A stretch of DNA of 64,000 nucleotides, taken from NCBI GenBank assembly GCA_027077805.1, contig JALWTS010000004.1, forward strand, positions 35,552-99,551, given 5' to 3'. A model generated the notes under the pieces. The model was not told the origin of the DNA and did no database searches. It saw only the letters and a list, made by a program, of their open reading frames with translations. This document shows positions 9,794-20,000 of the stretch, in pieces. How positions within the stretch are numbered: position 1 is the stretch's first letter; each line of letters starts with the position of its first letter. The position numbers and the translations under genes were made by a program. The DNA is from Gammaproteobacteria bacterium (GTDB taxonomy: Bacteria; Pseudomonadota; Gammaproteobacteria; JABHGC01).

Positions 9794-9822
9794 TTTACAT
9801 TCCCTCATCCCTAAGGTAGAAT
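9794..9822 (+). promoter_or_regulatory. sigma70-type promoter for the rpsF operon
   Basis: TTTACA at 9794-9799, a 17-base spacer, and TAGAAT at 9817-9822; five of six matches in each box to the consensus. Transcription would begin near 9829, about 50 bases before rpsF. No other promoter this good is seen in the 170-base gap after rlmB. Confidence 0.65.
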
Positions 9823-9823
9823 A

Positions 9824-9853
9824 CCCCGTTTTTAATCCTTGCCCTAAACGGGG
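9824..9853 (+). promoter_or_regulatory. 8-bp inverted repeat in the rpsF promoter/leader
   Basis: CCCCGTTT (9824-9831) and AAACGGGG (9846-9853) form a perfect 8-bp stem with a 14-base loop. It overlaps the predicted +1 of the promoter just upstream and lies 25 bases before the rpsF start codon. It could be an operator, a leader hairpin for r-protein feedback, or an attenuator; no U-run follows, so a plain terminator is unlikely. Confidence 0.45.
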
Positions 9854-9878
9854 CTCTTAATGAACCAAAAGGACAATT

Positions 9879-10334
9879 ATGAGACATTATGAAGTGGTGT
9901 TTTTAGTGCATCCTGATCAAAGTGAGCAGGTGCCTGCGATGATTGAACGTTATCGCAATATGTTAGTGAAACGTGAAGGGATTATCCATCGTTTAGAAGA
10001 TTGGGGGCGTAGGCAATTAGCTTATTCTATCAATAAAATTCATAAAGCCCATTATGTATTGATGAATATTGAATGCGGTGAGGAAGCTTTAGCGGAATTG
10101 GAAAATGCCTTTCGTTATAATGATGCGGTTTTACGCAATTTGATTTTGCGTCAATCTGCCGCGATTACGGAACAATCGCCTTTAGCGAAAGAAAAAGAAC
10201 AAGAAGATAAAATGGTAACCGCCGTTGTTGCGGAGTCAGATGAGCATGAGTTGAGTGAGACTGAGGAAGCAATGGATACTAGCGACCTTATGTCAGAGGA
10301 AGGGGAGCCATCTAAAGCAGAAGGAGAAATATAA
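9879..10334 (+). CDS. rpsF: 30S ribosomal protein S6
   Basis: 151 residues, starting [18 protein letters not shown], with [16 protein letters not shown] in the middle: the S6 fold that pairs with S18 on the central domain of 16S rRNA. The C-terminal 40 residues are a strongly acidic tail, longer than in the E. coli protein (131-135 residues). E. coli S6 gets glutamate residues added by RimK, so a long Glu-rich tail is in keeping. AAAAGGA precedes the ATG. Its stop codon TAA shares one base with the rpsR ATG. No priB lies between rpsF and rpsR, unlike enterobacteria. Confidence 0.96.
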   Translation: MRHYEVVFLVHPDQSEQVPAMIERYRNMLVKREGIIHRLEDWGRRQLAYSINKIHKAHYVLMNIECGEEALAELENAFRYNDAVLRNLILRQSAAITEQSPLAKEKEQEDKMVTAVVAESDEHELSETEEAMDTSDLMSEEGEPSKAEGEI

Positions 10335-10558
10335 TGGCACGTTATTTTCGACGTAAAAAGTTTTGTCGTTTTTCAGCCGAAGGTCTGGCTATTGATTATA
10401 AAGATTTAGAAACTTTAAAAGCCTATATTACCGAAACAGGTAAAATTGTTCCTAGCCGTATTACAGGAACAAAAGCTAAGTATCAAAGACAATTAGCCAC
10501 TGCGATTAAACGAGCAAGATTTTTGGCATTATTGCCTTATAGTGATGCCCATAAATAA
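10334..10558 (+). CDS. rpsR: 30S ribosomal protein S18
   Basis: 74 residues, [13 protein letters not shown] at the start, then [19 protein letters not shown] and the conserved PSRITGT with [18 protein letters not shown] at the end. Full length. It starts within the rpsF stop codon (TAATG), so the two partners of the S6:S18 heterodimer are translationally coupled. Confidence 0.97.
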   Translation: MARYFRRKKFCRFSAEGLAIDYKDLETLKAYITETGKIVPSRITGTKAKYQRQLATAIKRARFLALLPYSDAHK

Positions 10559-10591
10559 CGATAACTATCCATAACATTTGTGGTATTCATC

Positions 10592-11488
10592 ATGAGAAGC
10601 CTTGCTTCTTTTGCCATGCAAAGTCAGGTGCAGGCAATTATTGCCATCAGTTTCGTTGTGATTGTGTCATTGATAGTGCCTTTTTTGGGCTTTGTTAGTG
10701 CGGCTATTATTGCATTGGTCACCTTAAGACATGGTATTGTTGAGGGAATAAAAGTCATCACAGGTGCTTTTCTTATCACCAGCGCACTATTTTACTTATT
10801 GACCCAGTCAATAATACCTATGACTGTCTTAGTCTTGATTTTATGGTTGCCAGTGCTGATATTCGCAATCGTATTGCGTTATAGTGTTTCGTTAATCGTA
10901 ACGTTGGAAACAGCCACAGCATTGGCACTATTGCTATTAATGGGCTTGTATATGAGTTTCGGTGATCCTGCTGTTGTGTGGCAACCACTATTAGAAAAAG
11001 TGATGCCACCATTGTTAGCCAATGCGAATATTTCGGAAGGAAGCCAAGCGTTTCATGAGATTATTCACGCGATTGCTCAATACATGACAGGCGTATTGGT
11101 CGCCACCGTATTATTAAATGCTATTTTGAGTTTGTTATTAGCAAGGTGGTGGCAATCGGTTTTATATAATCCTGATGGTTTTCAGCATGAGTTTAAGCAA
11201 ATACATTATCATCCTAAAATACGCTGGATTATTTTAATCATTGTGGTTTTATTGGGATTAGGGGGGAGTGAACAATTTACCATTGTACAAGATTTTTTAT
11301 TGGTAGCCGTGGTATTGTTTCTGTTTCAAGGTTTAGCCGTATTGCACTCTGTGCCTATTCATCCTATGGGATTGGGCGTTGTGTACTTATTACTACTCTT
11401 TGCATTGCCACATATGATGGTATTATTAGCCGTATTTGGTTATATGGACAGTTGGTTAGATTTTAGAAAATATGGACTTCCCAAATAG
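10592..11488 (+). CDS. DUF2232-type integral membrane protein
   Basis: 298 residues from ATG 10592; GTG at 10580 is a possible longer start. Eight or so hydrophobic helices cover most of the chain, with a short soluble loop (about 205-215). Its place between rpsR and rplI and its topology match the DUF2232 (YybS-like) membrane proteins found at this site in Pseudomonas and other gammaproteobacteria. The function is not known; the fold is related to substrate-binding components of ECF-type transporters in some classifications, which I cannot test here. Confidence 0.75.
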   Translation: MRSLASFAMQSQVQAIIAISFVVIVSLIVPFLGFVSAAIIALVTLRHGIVEGIKVITGAFLITSALFYLLTQSIIPMTVLVLILWLPVLIFAIVLRYSVSLIVTLETATALALLLLMGLYMSFGDPAVVWQPLLEKVMPPLLANANISEGSQAFHEIIHAIAQYMTGVLVATVLLNAILSLLLARWWQSVLYNPDGFQHEFKQIHYHPKIRWIILIIVVLLGLGGSEQFTIVQDFLLVAVVLFLFQGLAVLHSVPIHPMGLGVVYLLLLFALPHMMVLLAVFGYMDSWLDFRKYGLPK

Positions 11489-11540
11489 AGGGAGGGTCAA
11501 AATTAAGAGAAATTTTTAATTTTAATAAAGGTTTAGGATA

Positions 11541-11990
11541 ATGGACGTGATTTTATTACAAAAAATTAATAAACTTGGTGATCTTGGGGAGAAAGTCAGT
11601 GTTAAATCGGGTTATGCCCGAAATTTTTTGATTCCTTCAGGTAAAGCAACCACTGCAACCGCTGAAAATATTAAATTATTTGAACAGCGTCGTGCGGAAT
11701 TAGAAAAAGCCGAAAAACAGTTGTTAGAGAAAGCCCAACAACGGGCAAAACAATTAGAAGGTTTGGTGGTAACGATTTATCACAAAGCTGGGGAAGAAGG
11801 GCGTTTATTTGGTTCGGTAGGAACAACTGATATTGCGGATTCGGTGAGCAAAGCAGGGGTGGAAATTGCGAAAAACGAAGTCAGATTACCCAATGGTGCT
11901 TTACGTCAAACAGGTGAGTATGAAATTGATTTACACCTTCATACGGATGTTAATGCCAGTGTTCAAATTGTAGTGGTCGCTGAAGAATAA
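11541..11990 (+). CDS. rplI: 50S ribosomal protein L9
   Basis: 149 residues. The N-terminal RNA-binding domain [19 protein letters not shown] with [13 protein letters not shown], a long charged connecting helix, and the C-terminal domain with [14 protein letters not shown]. Full length. Preceded by AGGAT. It is the fourth gene of the rpsF unit, followed by dnaB as usual. Confidence 0.97.
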   Translation: MDVILLQKINKLGDLGEKVSVKSGYARNFLIPSGKATTATAENIKLFEQRRAELEKAEKQLLEKAQQRAKQLEGLVVTIYHKAGEEGRLFGSVGTTDIADSVSKAGVEIAKNEVRLPNGALRQTGEYEIDLHLHTDVNASVQIVVVAEE

Positions 11991-12002
11991 ATTCGCTATA
12001 AT
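11974..12002 (+). promoter_or_regulatory. possible internal promoter for dnaB
   Basis: A perfect TATAAT at 11997-12002 just after the rplI stop, with only a weak -35 (TGGTCG, 11974-11979) 17 bases upstream. It would give dnaB-alr their own transcription start in addition to read-through from rpsF. Confidence 0.35.
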
Positions 12003-12047
12003 ATCAGTCTTATTATTGGGTAAAGAAGGCGAGTGAGATAGGACTTT

Positions 12048-13460
12048 ATGGGAAACGATTCATCTTTTTTCTCAACTTCTTTACCTAGAGATAAGCAAGT
12101 CGAAACCTTGCGAGTTCCTCCTCATTCCGTGCAAGCGGAACAGTCTGTGTTGGGGGGGCTTATGATTGATCCGGATGCTTGGGATAAAATCGCTGATGCT
12201 GTGCATGAAGACGATTTTTATCGTCAAGATCATCAACTGATTTTTAGAGCCATTCGTAAATTAGCCACAAAAGGACGGCCTTGTGATGCCGTAACCTTAT
12301 CCGAATCTTTAGAGAAATCCAAAGATTTGGATGCCGTAGGTGGCTTGGCTTACTTAGGGAGTCTGGCGAAAGATACGCCGACTGCCGCTAATATCGCCGC
12401 TTATGCGGAAATTGTCAAAGAACGTTCGATTTTACGGCAGTTAATTCGTATAGGAATTCAGATGACGGATCTGGCCTTTCAAAGTAGTGATAAAACTTCC
12501 TCCGATTTATTAGATAGTGCCGAACAAATGGTATTTCAGATTGCCGAAAAGCAACAAAAAAAAGGGGCGAATTTTAAAGCTATCAATGATATTATCTATG
12601 AATCGGTTAACCAAGTTGAAAACTTATTTCATGCGGGCGGGGGGATTACGGGAACTAGCACTGGGTTTATTGATCTAGATGAAATGACATCAGGCTTTCA
12701 AGCCGCTGATTTAATTATTGTGGCAGGACGACCTTCAATGGGAAAAACTGCTTTCGCTCTGAGTTTAGCAGAAAATATTTCCAAAAGTGAACAAGGTAAA
12801 GGGGTGGCTATGTTTAGTTTAGAAATGCCTGCGGAACAATTAGGTATTCGCTTGTTATCGTCTTTATCACGTTTAGATCAGCAATTAGTACGAACAGGGC
12901 GAATGCATAGAAATGATTGGCCAACGATTACACAAGCCGTAGCTGAAATTAGCCATATGTCGTTATATATTGATGATACACCCGCGTTAACACCTGTAGA
13001 ACTTCGAGCAAAAGCCAGACGTTTACAGCGAGAACATGGCAATTTAGGTTTAATTGTGATTGATTACTTACAACTGATGCAATCCTCAGAAAACGAAGAA
13101 AATCGCACGTTGCAAATTTCCTCTATTTCACGTTCATTAAAGTCTCTGGCGAGAGAATTAAATATTCCTGTGATTGCTTTATCTCAGTTAAATCGTAATT
13201 TGGAGAATCGTCCGAATAAACGGCCTATTATGTCGGATTTAAGAGAGTCAGGTAGTATTGAGCAGGATGCGGATTTGATTTTGTTTGTTTATCGGGATGA
13301 AGTATATAATCCTGAAAATACTAAAAATCGTGGGGTGGCTGAAATTATTATTGCGAAACATCGTAATGGTCCGATTGGTAAGGTTTATTTAAGTTTTATG
13401 GCGAATTTGGCTCGCTTTGATAATAGCACTGTTCGATATAATTCATCGGATGTTAGATAA
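12048..13460 (+). CDS. dnaB: replicative DNA helicase
   Basis: 470 residues. The N-terminal DnaB domain (VPPHSVQAEQSVLGGLM to about 130), a linker, and the RecA-like C-terminal domain with Walker A GRPSMGKTAF at 227, Walker B LIVIDYLQLM, and the DRESGS-type DLRESGSIEQDAD segment. It is the hexameric 5'-3' helicase at the replication fork. No intein interrupts it, although dnaB is a frequent intein site. alr follows after 8 bases. Confidence 0.97.
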   Translation: MGNDSSFFSTSLPRDKQVETLRVPPHSVQAEQSVLGGLMIDPDAWDKIADAVHEDDFYRQDHQLIFRAIRKLATKGRPCDAVTLSESLEKSKDLDAVGGLAYLGSLAKDTPTAANIAAYAEIVKERSILRQLIRIGIQMTDLAFQSSDKTSSDLLDSAEQMVFQIAEKQQKKGANFKAINDIIYESVNQVENLFHAGGGITGTSTGFIDLDEMTSGFQAADLIIVAGRPSMGKTAFALSLAENISKSEQGKGVAMFSLEMPAEQLGIRLLSSLSRLDQQLVRTGRMHRNDWPTITQAVAEISHMSLYIDDTPALTPVELRAKARRLQREHGNLGLIVIDYLQLMQSSENEENRTLQISSISRSLKSLARELNIPVIALSQLNRNLENRPNKRPIMSDLRESGSIEQDADLILFVYRDEVYNPENTKNRGVAEIIIAKHRNGPIGKVYLSFMANLARFDNSTVRYNSSDVR

Positions 13461-13468
13461 GCCCATCG

Positions 13469-14560
13469 ATGTTATCGACCGCAGCAAGTTATGTCATTAT
13501 TGACACCAAGGCATTAGTTCATAATTTCCAACAAGTTAAACGTTATGCACCGCAAGCGAAAGTTGTAGCAGTGATCAAAGCCAATGGTTATGGGCATGGC
13601 ATTGTGGTGATGGCAACGGCATTAAGTCTTTATGCGGATGCCTTTGCTGTGGCAAGAATTGAAGAAGCGATAGCATTACGGCAAGCCAATATTCAACAGC
13701 CAATTTTGTTATTAGAAGGCATAGTGAGTCCACAAGAATTAAAGCTGGCGAGACAATATCACTGTGATTTAGTGATTCACAGTGAGTATCAAGTTGAATT
13801 ACTGAAGCAATATCCAGGCAACATTAATGGTGCCATTTGGTTAAAATTAGAGACAGGTATGCATCGTTTAGGATTACCACCCGAAAAAATCCTAAGCATA
13901 TGGCAACAATGTCAATCTTTAGTGAAACATAAAACGCAAGCAATAAAGTTAATAAGCCATTTAGCCAATGCCGATGATATTGAGGATGCCACTACTTTAG
14001 TGCAACATCATTGTTTTGCAAAAGTGGCAAAAATTTTGCCAACTGAAAATAGTTTGGCAAATTCCGCAGGCATTTTAGCTTGGCCATTGACGCATTATCA
14101 ATGGGTAAGAGCAGGGATTATGTTATATGGTATTTCACCCTTTGGTCAACTTAATCGTCATCATTATTTATTAAAACCAGTGATGAGTTTGTATAGTCGT
14201 ATTGTTGCCATTCAGTCCTATCAGAAAGGGGATAAAATCGGTTATGGTGGCACTTGGACTTGTCCCGAAGCTATGCCGGTTGGGGTGGTATCTATTGGTT
14301 ATGGGGATGGTTATCCTCGTCATGCGAAAAATGGTACGCCTGTCTTAGTGAATGGTAAACGGGCGTACTTAGTGGGACGAGTATCAATGGATATGCTTTG
14401 TGTTGATTTGCGTGGGCATGCCCAAGTCAATATTGGCGATACGGTTACGTTATGGGGACAAGGGTTGGCAATTGAAGAAATTGCGGATTGGGCGGGAACT
14501 ATTGCTTATGAGTTGGTTTGTCATGTAACGAATCGGGTGGATAGAATTGTGATTGAATAG
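13469..14560 (+). CDS. alr: alanine racemase
   Basis: 363 residues, a fold type III PLP enzyme. The PLP lysine is K37 in VIKANGYGHG; the second catalytic base is Y259 in KIGYGGTW. VSIGYGDGYPR and GRVSMDMLCVDL are further family signatures. It interconverts L- and D-alanine for peptidoglycan. It follows dnaB at 8 bases, the dnaB-alr arrangement common in gammaproteobacteria, and is convergent with the rhomboid gene. Confidence 0.96.
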   Translation: MLSTAASYVIIDTKALVHNFQQVKRYAPQAKVVAVIKANGYGHGIVVMATALSLYADAFAVARIEEAIALRQANIQQPILLLEGIVSPQELKLARQYHCDLVIHSEYQVELLKQYPGNINGAIWLKLETGMHRLGLPPEKILSIWQQCQSLVKHKTQAIKLISHLANADDIEDATTLVQHHCFAKVAKILPTENSLANSAGILAWPLTHYQWVRAGIMLYGISPFGQLNRHHYLLKPVMSLYSRIVAIQSYQKGDKIGYGGTWTCPEAMPVGVVSIGYGDGYPRHAKNGTPVLVNGKRAYLVGRVSMDMLCVDLRGHAQVNIGDTVTLWGQGLAIEEIADWAGTIAYELVCHVTNRVDRIVIE

Positions 14561-14612
14561 ACGATTTTATCCAATGTGCCGTAAAACTTCGCCCTTTAGG
14601 GAGCGGAGGATG

Positions 14613-15548
14613 TCAAAGGACTTCTAGTAATTGCTTCTTCCTCTCTCGAAATAATAACATCCCCATAAAATACCCAATGCCTGCCCCACTGACATGGGCG
14701 ACTAAATTAATGCCATCAGACTCCCGAGTAAAAAATAAAGTATAAATATCACCTCCAATATAAAAGCCTGCTAAAAGCCAAGCAGGAACAGATAAGCGTC
14801 TGATAATAATAATGACCCACAGAAAACAACGAATATTGGCATGAGGCAGAAAATAGGTAAATAATGCCATCATGCCCATCACCACCCCTGATAAACCAAC
14901 TGTCGGGGCTGGATCCGCCATGCCTAAGGTTGACAGTGAATAAAAAACATGGGTGCCAATTGCTAGGGCGATAACGACGAATAAGAATCGTAAGGAGCGT
15001 AAAATAATCTCAACAGTTGCGGCAAAGGCAAAAAAGAAAAATAAATTAAAAATGACATGATCCCAACTCCCATGAGCAAATGCCGCCGTAATCATATTGA
15101 TTGGGTTCCAACTTTTAGGGTCATACCAAATTTTTGCGGTTAAATAATCGGGAACAATCAAACGGTAATTGTCATACCAATCAGTAATTGTATCCGTAAT
15201 AATTTTTTGGCTTTTTTCTTTGGAATAGCGTTTGGCATAATATTTAATACGTCGAGGTTTGGTTTTCGTTATTAGGTTGGCAATAGTTGCGGGTTTATTA
15301 TGCGATAAATGAATTTCAAACATAATGTCTCGACAAGTGTTGACATTATTCGGTAATTTCATTGCTTTTAATACCCGTTTAAGATTGTCATCTTTTTTTT
15401 GTTGGCAAAAATAATAGGTATCCTTACGCACGGTTTTTTCATTACTTTCTTGAGCGTAATAAATAATCGGGCAAACAATACAGATAATAATGGTAAAAAA
15501 CGGAATATAATTTAATGAAAAATCGGCTTTATAGGGAAAAAATATCAT
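14613..15548 (-). CDS. rhomboid family intramembrane serine protease
   Basis: 311 residues. One N-terminal helix, then a soluble loop of about 110 residues rich in Lys/Tyr, then a six-helix rhomboid core. The core shows AHGSWDHVIFNL (conserved His/Asn), the nucleophile S220 in GLSGVVMG, and the catalytic H285 in VAHVSGAGIGY, so it is predicted active. It cleaves membrane-anchored substrates. The insert after the first helix is larger than in GlpG-type rhomboids. It lies 31 bases after the MFS gene on the same strand and is probably co-transcribed with it. Confidence 0.85.
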   Translation of the reverse strand: MIFFPYKADFSLNYIPFFTIIICIVCPIIYYAQESNEKTVRKDTYYFCQQKKDDNLKRVLKAMKLPNNVNTCRDIMFEIHLSHNKPATIANLITKTKPRRIKYYAKRYSKEKSQKIITDTITDWYDNYRLIVPDYLTAKIWYDPKSWNPINMITAAFAHGSWDHVIFNLFFFFAFAATVEIILRSLRFLFVVIALAIGTHVFYSLSTLGMADPAPTVGLSGVVMGMMALFTYFLPHANIRCFLWVIIIIRRLSVPAWLLAGFYIGGDIYTLFFTRESDGINLVAHVSGAGIGYFMGMLLFRERKKQLLEVL

Positions 15549-15579
15549 AATTTACAATAATATCTGGTTCAGTCGGTCG

Positions 15580-16926
15580 TTAACCACGTTTATTTTCAAA
15601 TTGGCTGTCGTCGGGTTGGTTGTCTAGTGCAATTTCTGCGTTAGGGTCTGGGTCAGACGTTAGAAAATAGCGATAATTTTTGCTTAAGCTAACCAAACCT
15701 GCCGTAACAATTAAAATCACCCCCGTTAAACCATAAATCCTAGGAATGCTACGATCTAAAAGATCAAAAATAATGCCTGATAAACCCATGGCAATGGGTA
15801 TGATACTACCTGTTAGGGTTCCAAGCAAGCCAAACATACGTCCTCGCATATCATCATCAATATGTAATTGAATAATCGTTAGCATATTGACATTGATAAT
15901 CCCATTACATAAGCCAATGATGGCCATTAATAATAAGGCAACATAGGGGTCATCAATAAAACCCATGGCGGTAATACAACAAGACATTAAAATAAAACAA
16001 ACCGATAATATGACGAGTTTGGCAAAGCCTTTTGGTTTGCTGACCCCGGCAATGGCATAGCCAATCAAAGAGCCAACCCCTAAAGCGGCAATAATAAAGC
16101 CATACCAATCCGTGGTTGCTTGTAAATGATCTTCCACATAAAACGGTAATAATACGGAGGCGGGGACCATAAAAAAATTGATAATGGCGCCAATGGTAAA
16201 AAATTCACGCATGCCCTTTTTGGCTAATAAATAATGCAAGCCGTCTTTGGTTTCTTGCCAAAATTCGTGAAATAATTCACGTATGGGTTTTTTCGCTTTG
16301 CTTTCATCTTTTTGGGATGGATCCGATTTATCAGGCAAATTAATAAAAGATTCACTAAAAGCAGAGATTAAATAGCTTATGCCATCAATTAAAAACATTA
16401 AAGGGGCACCTAATACCCGAAACAAAACGCCACCAACACTATTGCCTAATAATTGAGCAATTTGCATGGTGGCTTGCCCAATGGAATTAGCGGCATTCAG
16501 TTTTTCTTTTGGGACTAAATCAGGTAGGCAAGCTAAAATGGCAGGGCGAAAAAAAGCACCTGTCGAGCCGAGCAATACGGCTACAATAAACATATGAACT
16601 AAAATAAATTGATTATATTCTGCGGGTAATAAAAATACCGAAGTCGCTAGGGTTAAGACAGCCATGCCATTGATGGTATCTGTCATGATTAAAATGGTTT
16701 TGCGGGAATAACGATCCGCAATCGTACCGCCGATGGGATTGAATAAAACGCCCGGAATACTGGCTGACATCATCAGTAATCCCATCAGCGTTGCCGAGCC
16801 TGTATTTTGTTTAATCCAAAACATCATGGCAATAAAAAAAGCCTGTGAGCCTAATAAACTGACAAATTGACCTTGCCAAAGCAGAAAAAAATCGCTATTC
16901 CAAATTTTTCTATGGGTATTCGACAT
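15580..16926 (-). CDS. MFS transporter, EntS-like exporter type
   Basis: 448 residues with about 12 transmembrane helices. The loop between helices 2 and 3 carries the MFS signature as GGTIADRYSRKTIL. The N-terminal FFLLWQGQFVSLLGSQAFFIA and the overall layout fit the MFS_3 group (enterobactin exporter EntS and relatives), often next to NRPS genes. AGGGAGGG precedes the ATG. It is divergent from the NRPS gene over 153 bases, so export of the lipopeptide is a reasonable inference, not shown by sequence. Confidence 0.82.
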   Translation of the reverse strand: MSNTHRKIWNSDFFLLWQGQFVSLLGSQAFFIAMMFWIKQNTGSATLMGLLMMSASIPGVLFNPIGGTIADRYSRKTILIMTDTINGMAVLTLATSVFLLPAEYNQFILVHMFIVAVLLGSTGAFFRPAILACLPDLVPKEKLNAANSIGQATMQIAQLLGNSVGGVLFRVLGAPLMFLIDGISYLISAFSESFINLPDKSDPSQKDESKAKKPIRELFHEFWQETKDGLHYLLAKKGMREFFTIGAIINFFMVPASVLLPFYVEDHLQATTDWYGFIIAALGVGSLIGYAIAGVSKPKGFAKLVILSVCFILMSCCITAMGFIDDPYVALLLMAIIGLCNGIINVNMLTIIQLHIDDDMRGRMFGLLGTLTGSIIPIAMGLSGIIFDLLDRSIPRIYGLTGVILIVTAGLVSLSKNYRYFLTSDPDPNAEIALDNQPDDSQFENKRG

Positions 16927-17011
16927 GGCGAAAACCCTCCCTGTTAATAATTATTTCTATAATCCTAGACTAAATTTTAGCAGTTGTTGGGGGTGTTAAA
17001 CTTGTATTTTT

Positions 17012-17041
17012 TTGTTGCTCATCTAATCTCTATGCTATAAG
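17012..17041 (+). promoter_or_regulatory. possible extended -10 promoter of the NRPS gene
   Basis: TATAAG at 17036-17041 preceded by TGC (extended -10), with TTGTTG at 17012-17017 as a -35 at 18 bases. It lies 38 bases before the GTG start of the NRPS gene and inside the divergent gap with the MFS gene. Confidence 0.45.
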
Positions 17042-17079
17042 CAAGAAAATATTTAAAGATCATCATACGGAGTCTTGGA

Positions 17080-20000
17080 GTGAAACAGTTGCCAAAGGAG
17101 TATCGGAGTCAAGTGGCTGAGGAGATTAGTACGAGTTCAGGTGCGGTTTGTCCTATTGAAAATCCTAGTTCATTAGTTGAGTTATTACAGTGGCGAGCCA
17201 AACATACTCCCAATCATATTGCCTATATTTTTTTACAAGATGGCGAAAAAGAAGGGGCCAGATTAACTTATGCCGAATTAGATGTCAAAGTGCGGGCCAT
17301 CGCAGCGAAAATTCAACCAATTAGCCAAGCAGGGGATAGAGTGTTATTATTGTTTCCTGCCAGTTTAGAGTATTTAGCGGCATTTTTAGCGTGCATGTAT
17401 GCTAATGTCGTGTCTATTCCTGCCTATCCCCCTCGTAATAAACGGCATTTACCTCGATTTCAGTCCATTCTTGACGATGCCAAACCGGTGGCAATTTTGG
17501 CGGCCAGTCAAATTTTAAAAGACTTAGAACGGGTATTTGCCAATGTGCCTGAGTTAGAACAATTCACTTGGCTAGTGACGGATGAAATTGATAATAGTGT
17601 GGCGGAACAATGGACACCGCCATTATTGCGTCCTGAAACTTTAGCATTTTTACAATATACCTCTGGTTCCACTTCGGCACCCAAAGGGGTAATGTTGACC
17701 CATGGTAACTTAGTGCATAACCAGCGTTTAATTCAAACCGTCTCCGATCATCGTCCTGAGCAAGTGTATGTCGGTTGGTTGCCATTGTTTCATGATATGG
17801 GTTTAGGGAATGCCCTGCAATCCATTTTTGTTGGCATGGCCAGTGTCTTAATGGCACCTGTGGCCTTTATTCAGCAACCTTTACGTTGGTTGAAAGCGAT
17901 TTCTCATTATAAAGCCCATACGAGTGGTGGGCCTAATTTTGGCTATGAACTCTGTGTGACTAAGATTTCTGAGGAACAATGTCAAGATTTAGATTTAAGC
18001 TCTTGGTTATTGGCATTTAATGGGGCCGAGCCGATTAAAGCGGAAACCTTGGCCAGATTTACCGAAAAATTTGCCCCTTATGGTTTTCCAAGTACCGCAC
18101 ATATGCCTTGTTATGGTTTAGCGGAAGCGACTGTCGGCGTGTCCGCAGGGGAAAAATGGCAAACACATATTGTCCGTTACTTTGATGGACAAGCCTTAAC
18201 GCAAGACAAGGTGGTCGAAGTTGAGCCAACTCAGGAGAAAGCTAGGCCTTTAGTCGGCTGTGGTTGGGCATGGTTGGATCAAACGTTGTTAATTGTGAAT
18301 CCTGAAACGGCAACCGTATGTGACGCGAATCAAGTCGGTGAAATTTGGTTATCCAGTCCGAGTGTGGGCTTAGGTTACTGGAATCGTGATGATATGAGTA
18401 AAGAGACCTTTGAGGCAAAAGTCCAAGGTTATGAACAGAACTTTATGCGTACAGGCGATTTTGGCTTTTTCTTAGAGAATCAATTGTATGTGACAGGGCG
18501 TTTAAAGGACATGGTGATTGTGCGAGGGCGTAATCATTATCCACAAGATATTGAAGCGACGATTGAACAGGCTTATCAGGATGATTCTGGGGTCTCGCCG
18601 GTACAATCAGGCGGTTGTGCGGCTTTTTCCGTTGACATTGACGGTCAGGAAGAATTAGTCGTGGTTGCCGAAGTCGAACGCCGTTATCAATTGGTTTGTC
18701 AACGTCTGGCGAAACAAGTCGCACAACGTAGTGAGGAATCCAAATATATAGAAAATAAACGTCCTAATCCTAAACGAAGTCAAGATGATTGGGAATTAGA
18801 CCCCGAAGATTTAATTGCCATTTTGCGTAAAGCGGTAACGGAATGGCACGATTTGCATATTCATACGATTTTATTATTAAAATTTGGGGGGTTGCCTAAG
18901 ACTTCTAGTGGGAAAGTGCAACGTAGTCGCTGTCGCATGCAGTTTTTAGAAGGGGAGTTGCCTACCGTTTGGATTAGTGAATTATCACTGGGTATGGCGA
19001 AAGATGATAAGGCATCCAACGAAAAGGAATTAGAACCGATTACGGTGGAACGAGTGATGGCACAAGCAGAGGAAAAACGTCCTGCTTGGTTAGAAAAAGA
19101 ATTGCAATTACAAATTGCCCGTGAACTTTATATGCCAATGGAAGAATTAGACGTATCACGACCATTAAATGCCTTTGGTTTGGACTCGTTATCAGCAGTT
19201 GAATTAGGTCATCGTTTAGAAACCCATTTAGGGGTGATTATTTCCGAAGTGGATTTATTGGAAGGCATGACCATTCGAGGCTTAGTCCAACGCATTTTAG
19301 AACAATTAAAAATGCCAGAACATCGACGCAGTTTACCCTTAACTGCCTCAGAAGACATTAGGGATCATTATCCTTTATCCTATGGACAGCAAGCACTGTG
19401 GTTTTTAAATGAATTTGCCCCCGAAAGTCGGGCCTATAATATTAGCTTTGCGGCTTTAATTCATTCTGACGTGGATTTAGAGGTATTACGTCAATCAGTA
19501 CAAAGCTTATTAAATCGTCATCCGTCCCTATCGACTGTGTACGGTTCTGTTCATGGCGAACCAGTGCAAATGCCAGGTCAACATAAAGCCTTGTTTTTTA
19601 CACAAGAAGATGTGTCCGATTGGCAAGCCAAAGAAATTTGTGCTCGATTAAATCGAGATGCGGTCAAACCCTTTGATTTGAAAAAAGGGCCATTATTACG
19701 TTTAAGTTTATTAAGTCAGTCGGATAATCGCCACTTTTTACTGTTATCTGTGCATCATATTGCCATTGATTTATGGTCGTTAGTCATTTTATTTAATGAA
19801 CTGCAAGAACTGTATCCTGCCTTAAAACAGCAACGAGAAGCGGTATTATCACCCTTGCCATTGCGTTATACCGATTTTGTATTTTGGCAGCAAAAATTAC
19901 TTGAAAGCGAGGAAGGTCAGCGTTTGTGGGATTATTGGCGACAACAATTATCGGGTTGTCATAATGTGTTGGATTTACCGACGGATAGAGCAAGACCTTC

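Noticed and set aside
9824..9853. Firm call of the S6:S18 ribosomal leader
   Set aside because: I cannot confirm the conserved bulge, and the promoter prediction places the start inside the stem; left as an inverted repeat of unknown role.
14561..14612. Terminator between alr and the rhomboid gene
   Set aside because: Only a weak 4-bp stem (CCCT/AGGG) without a T-run is visible.
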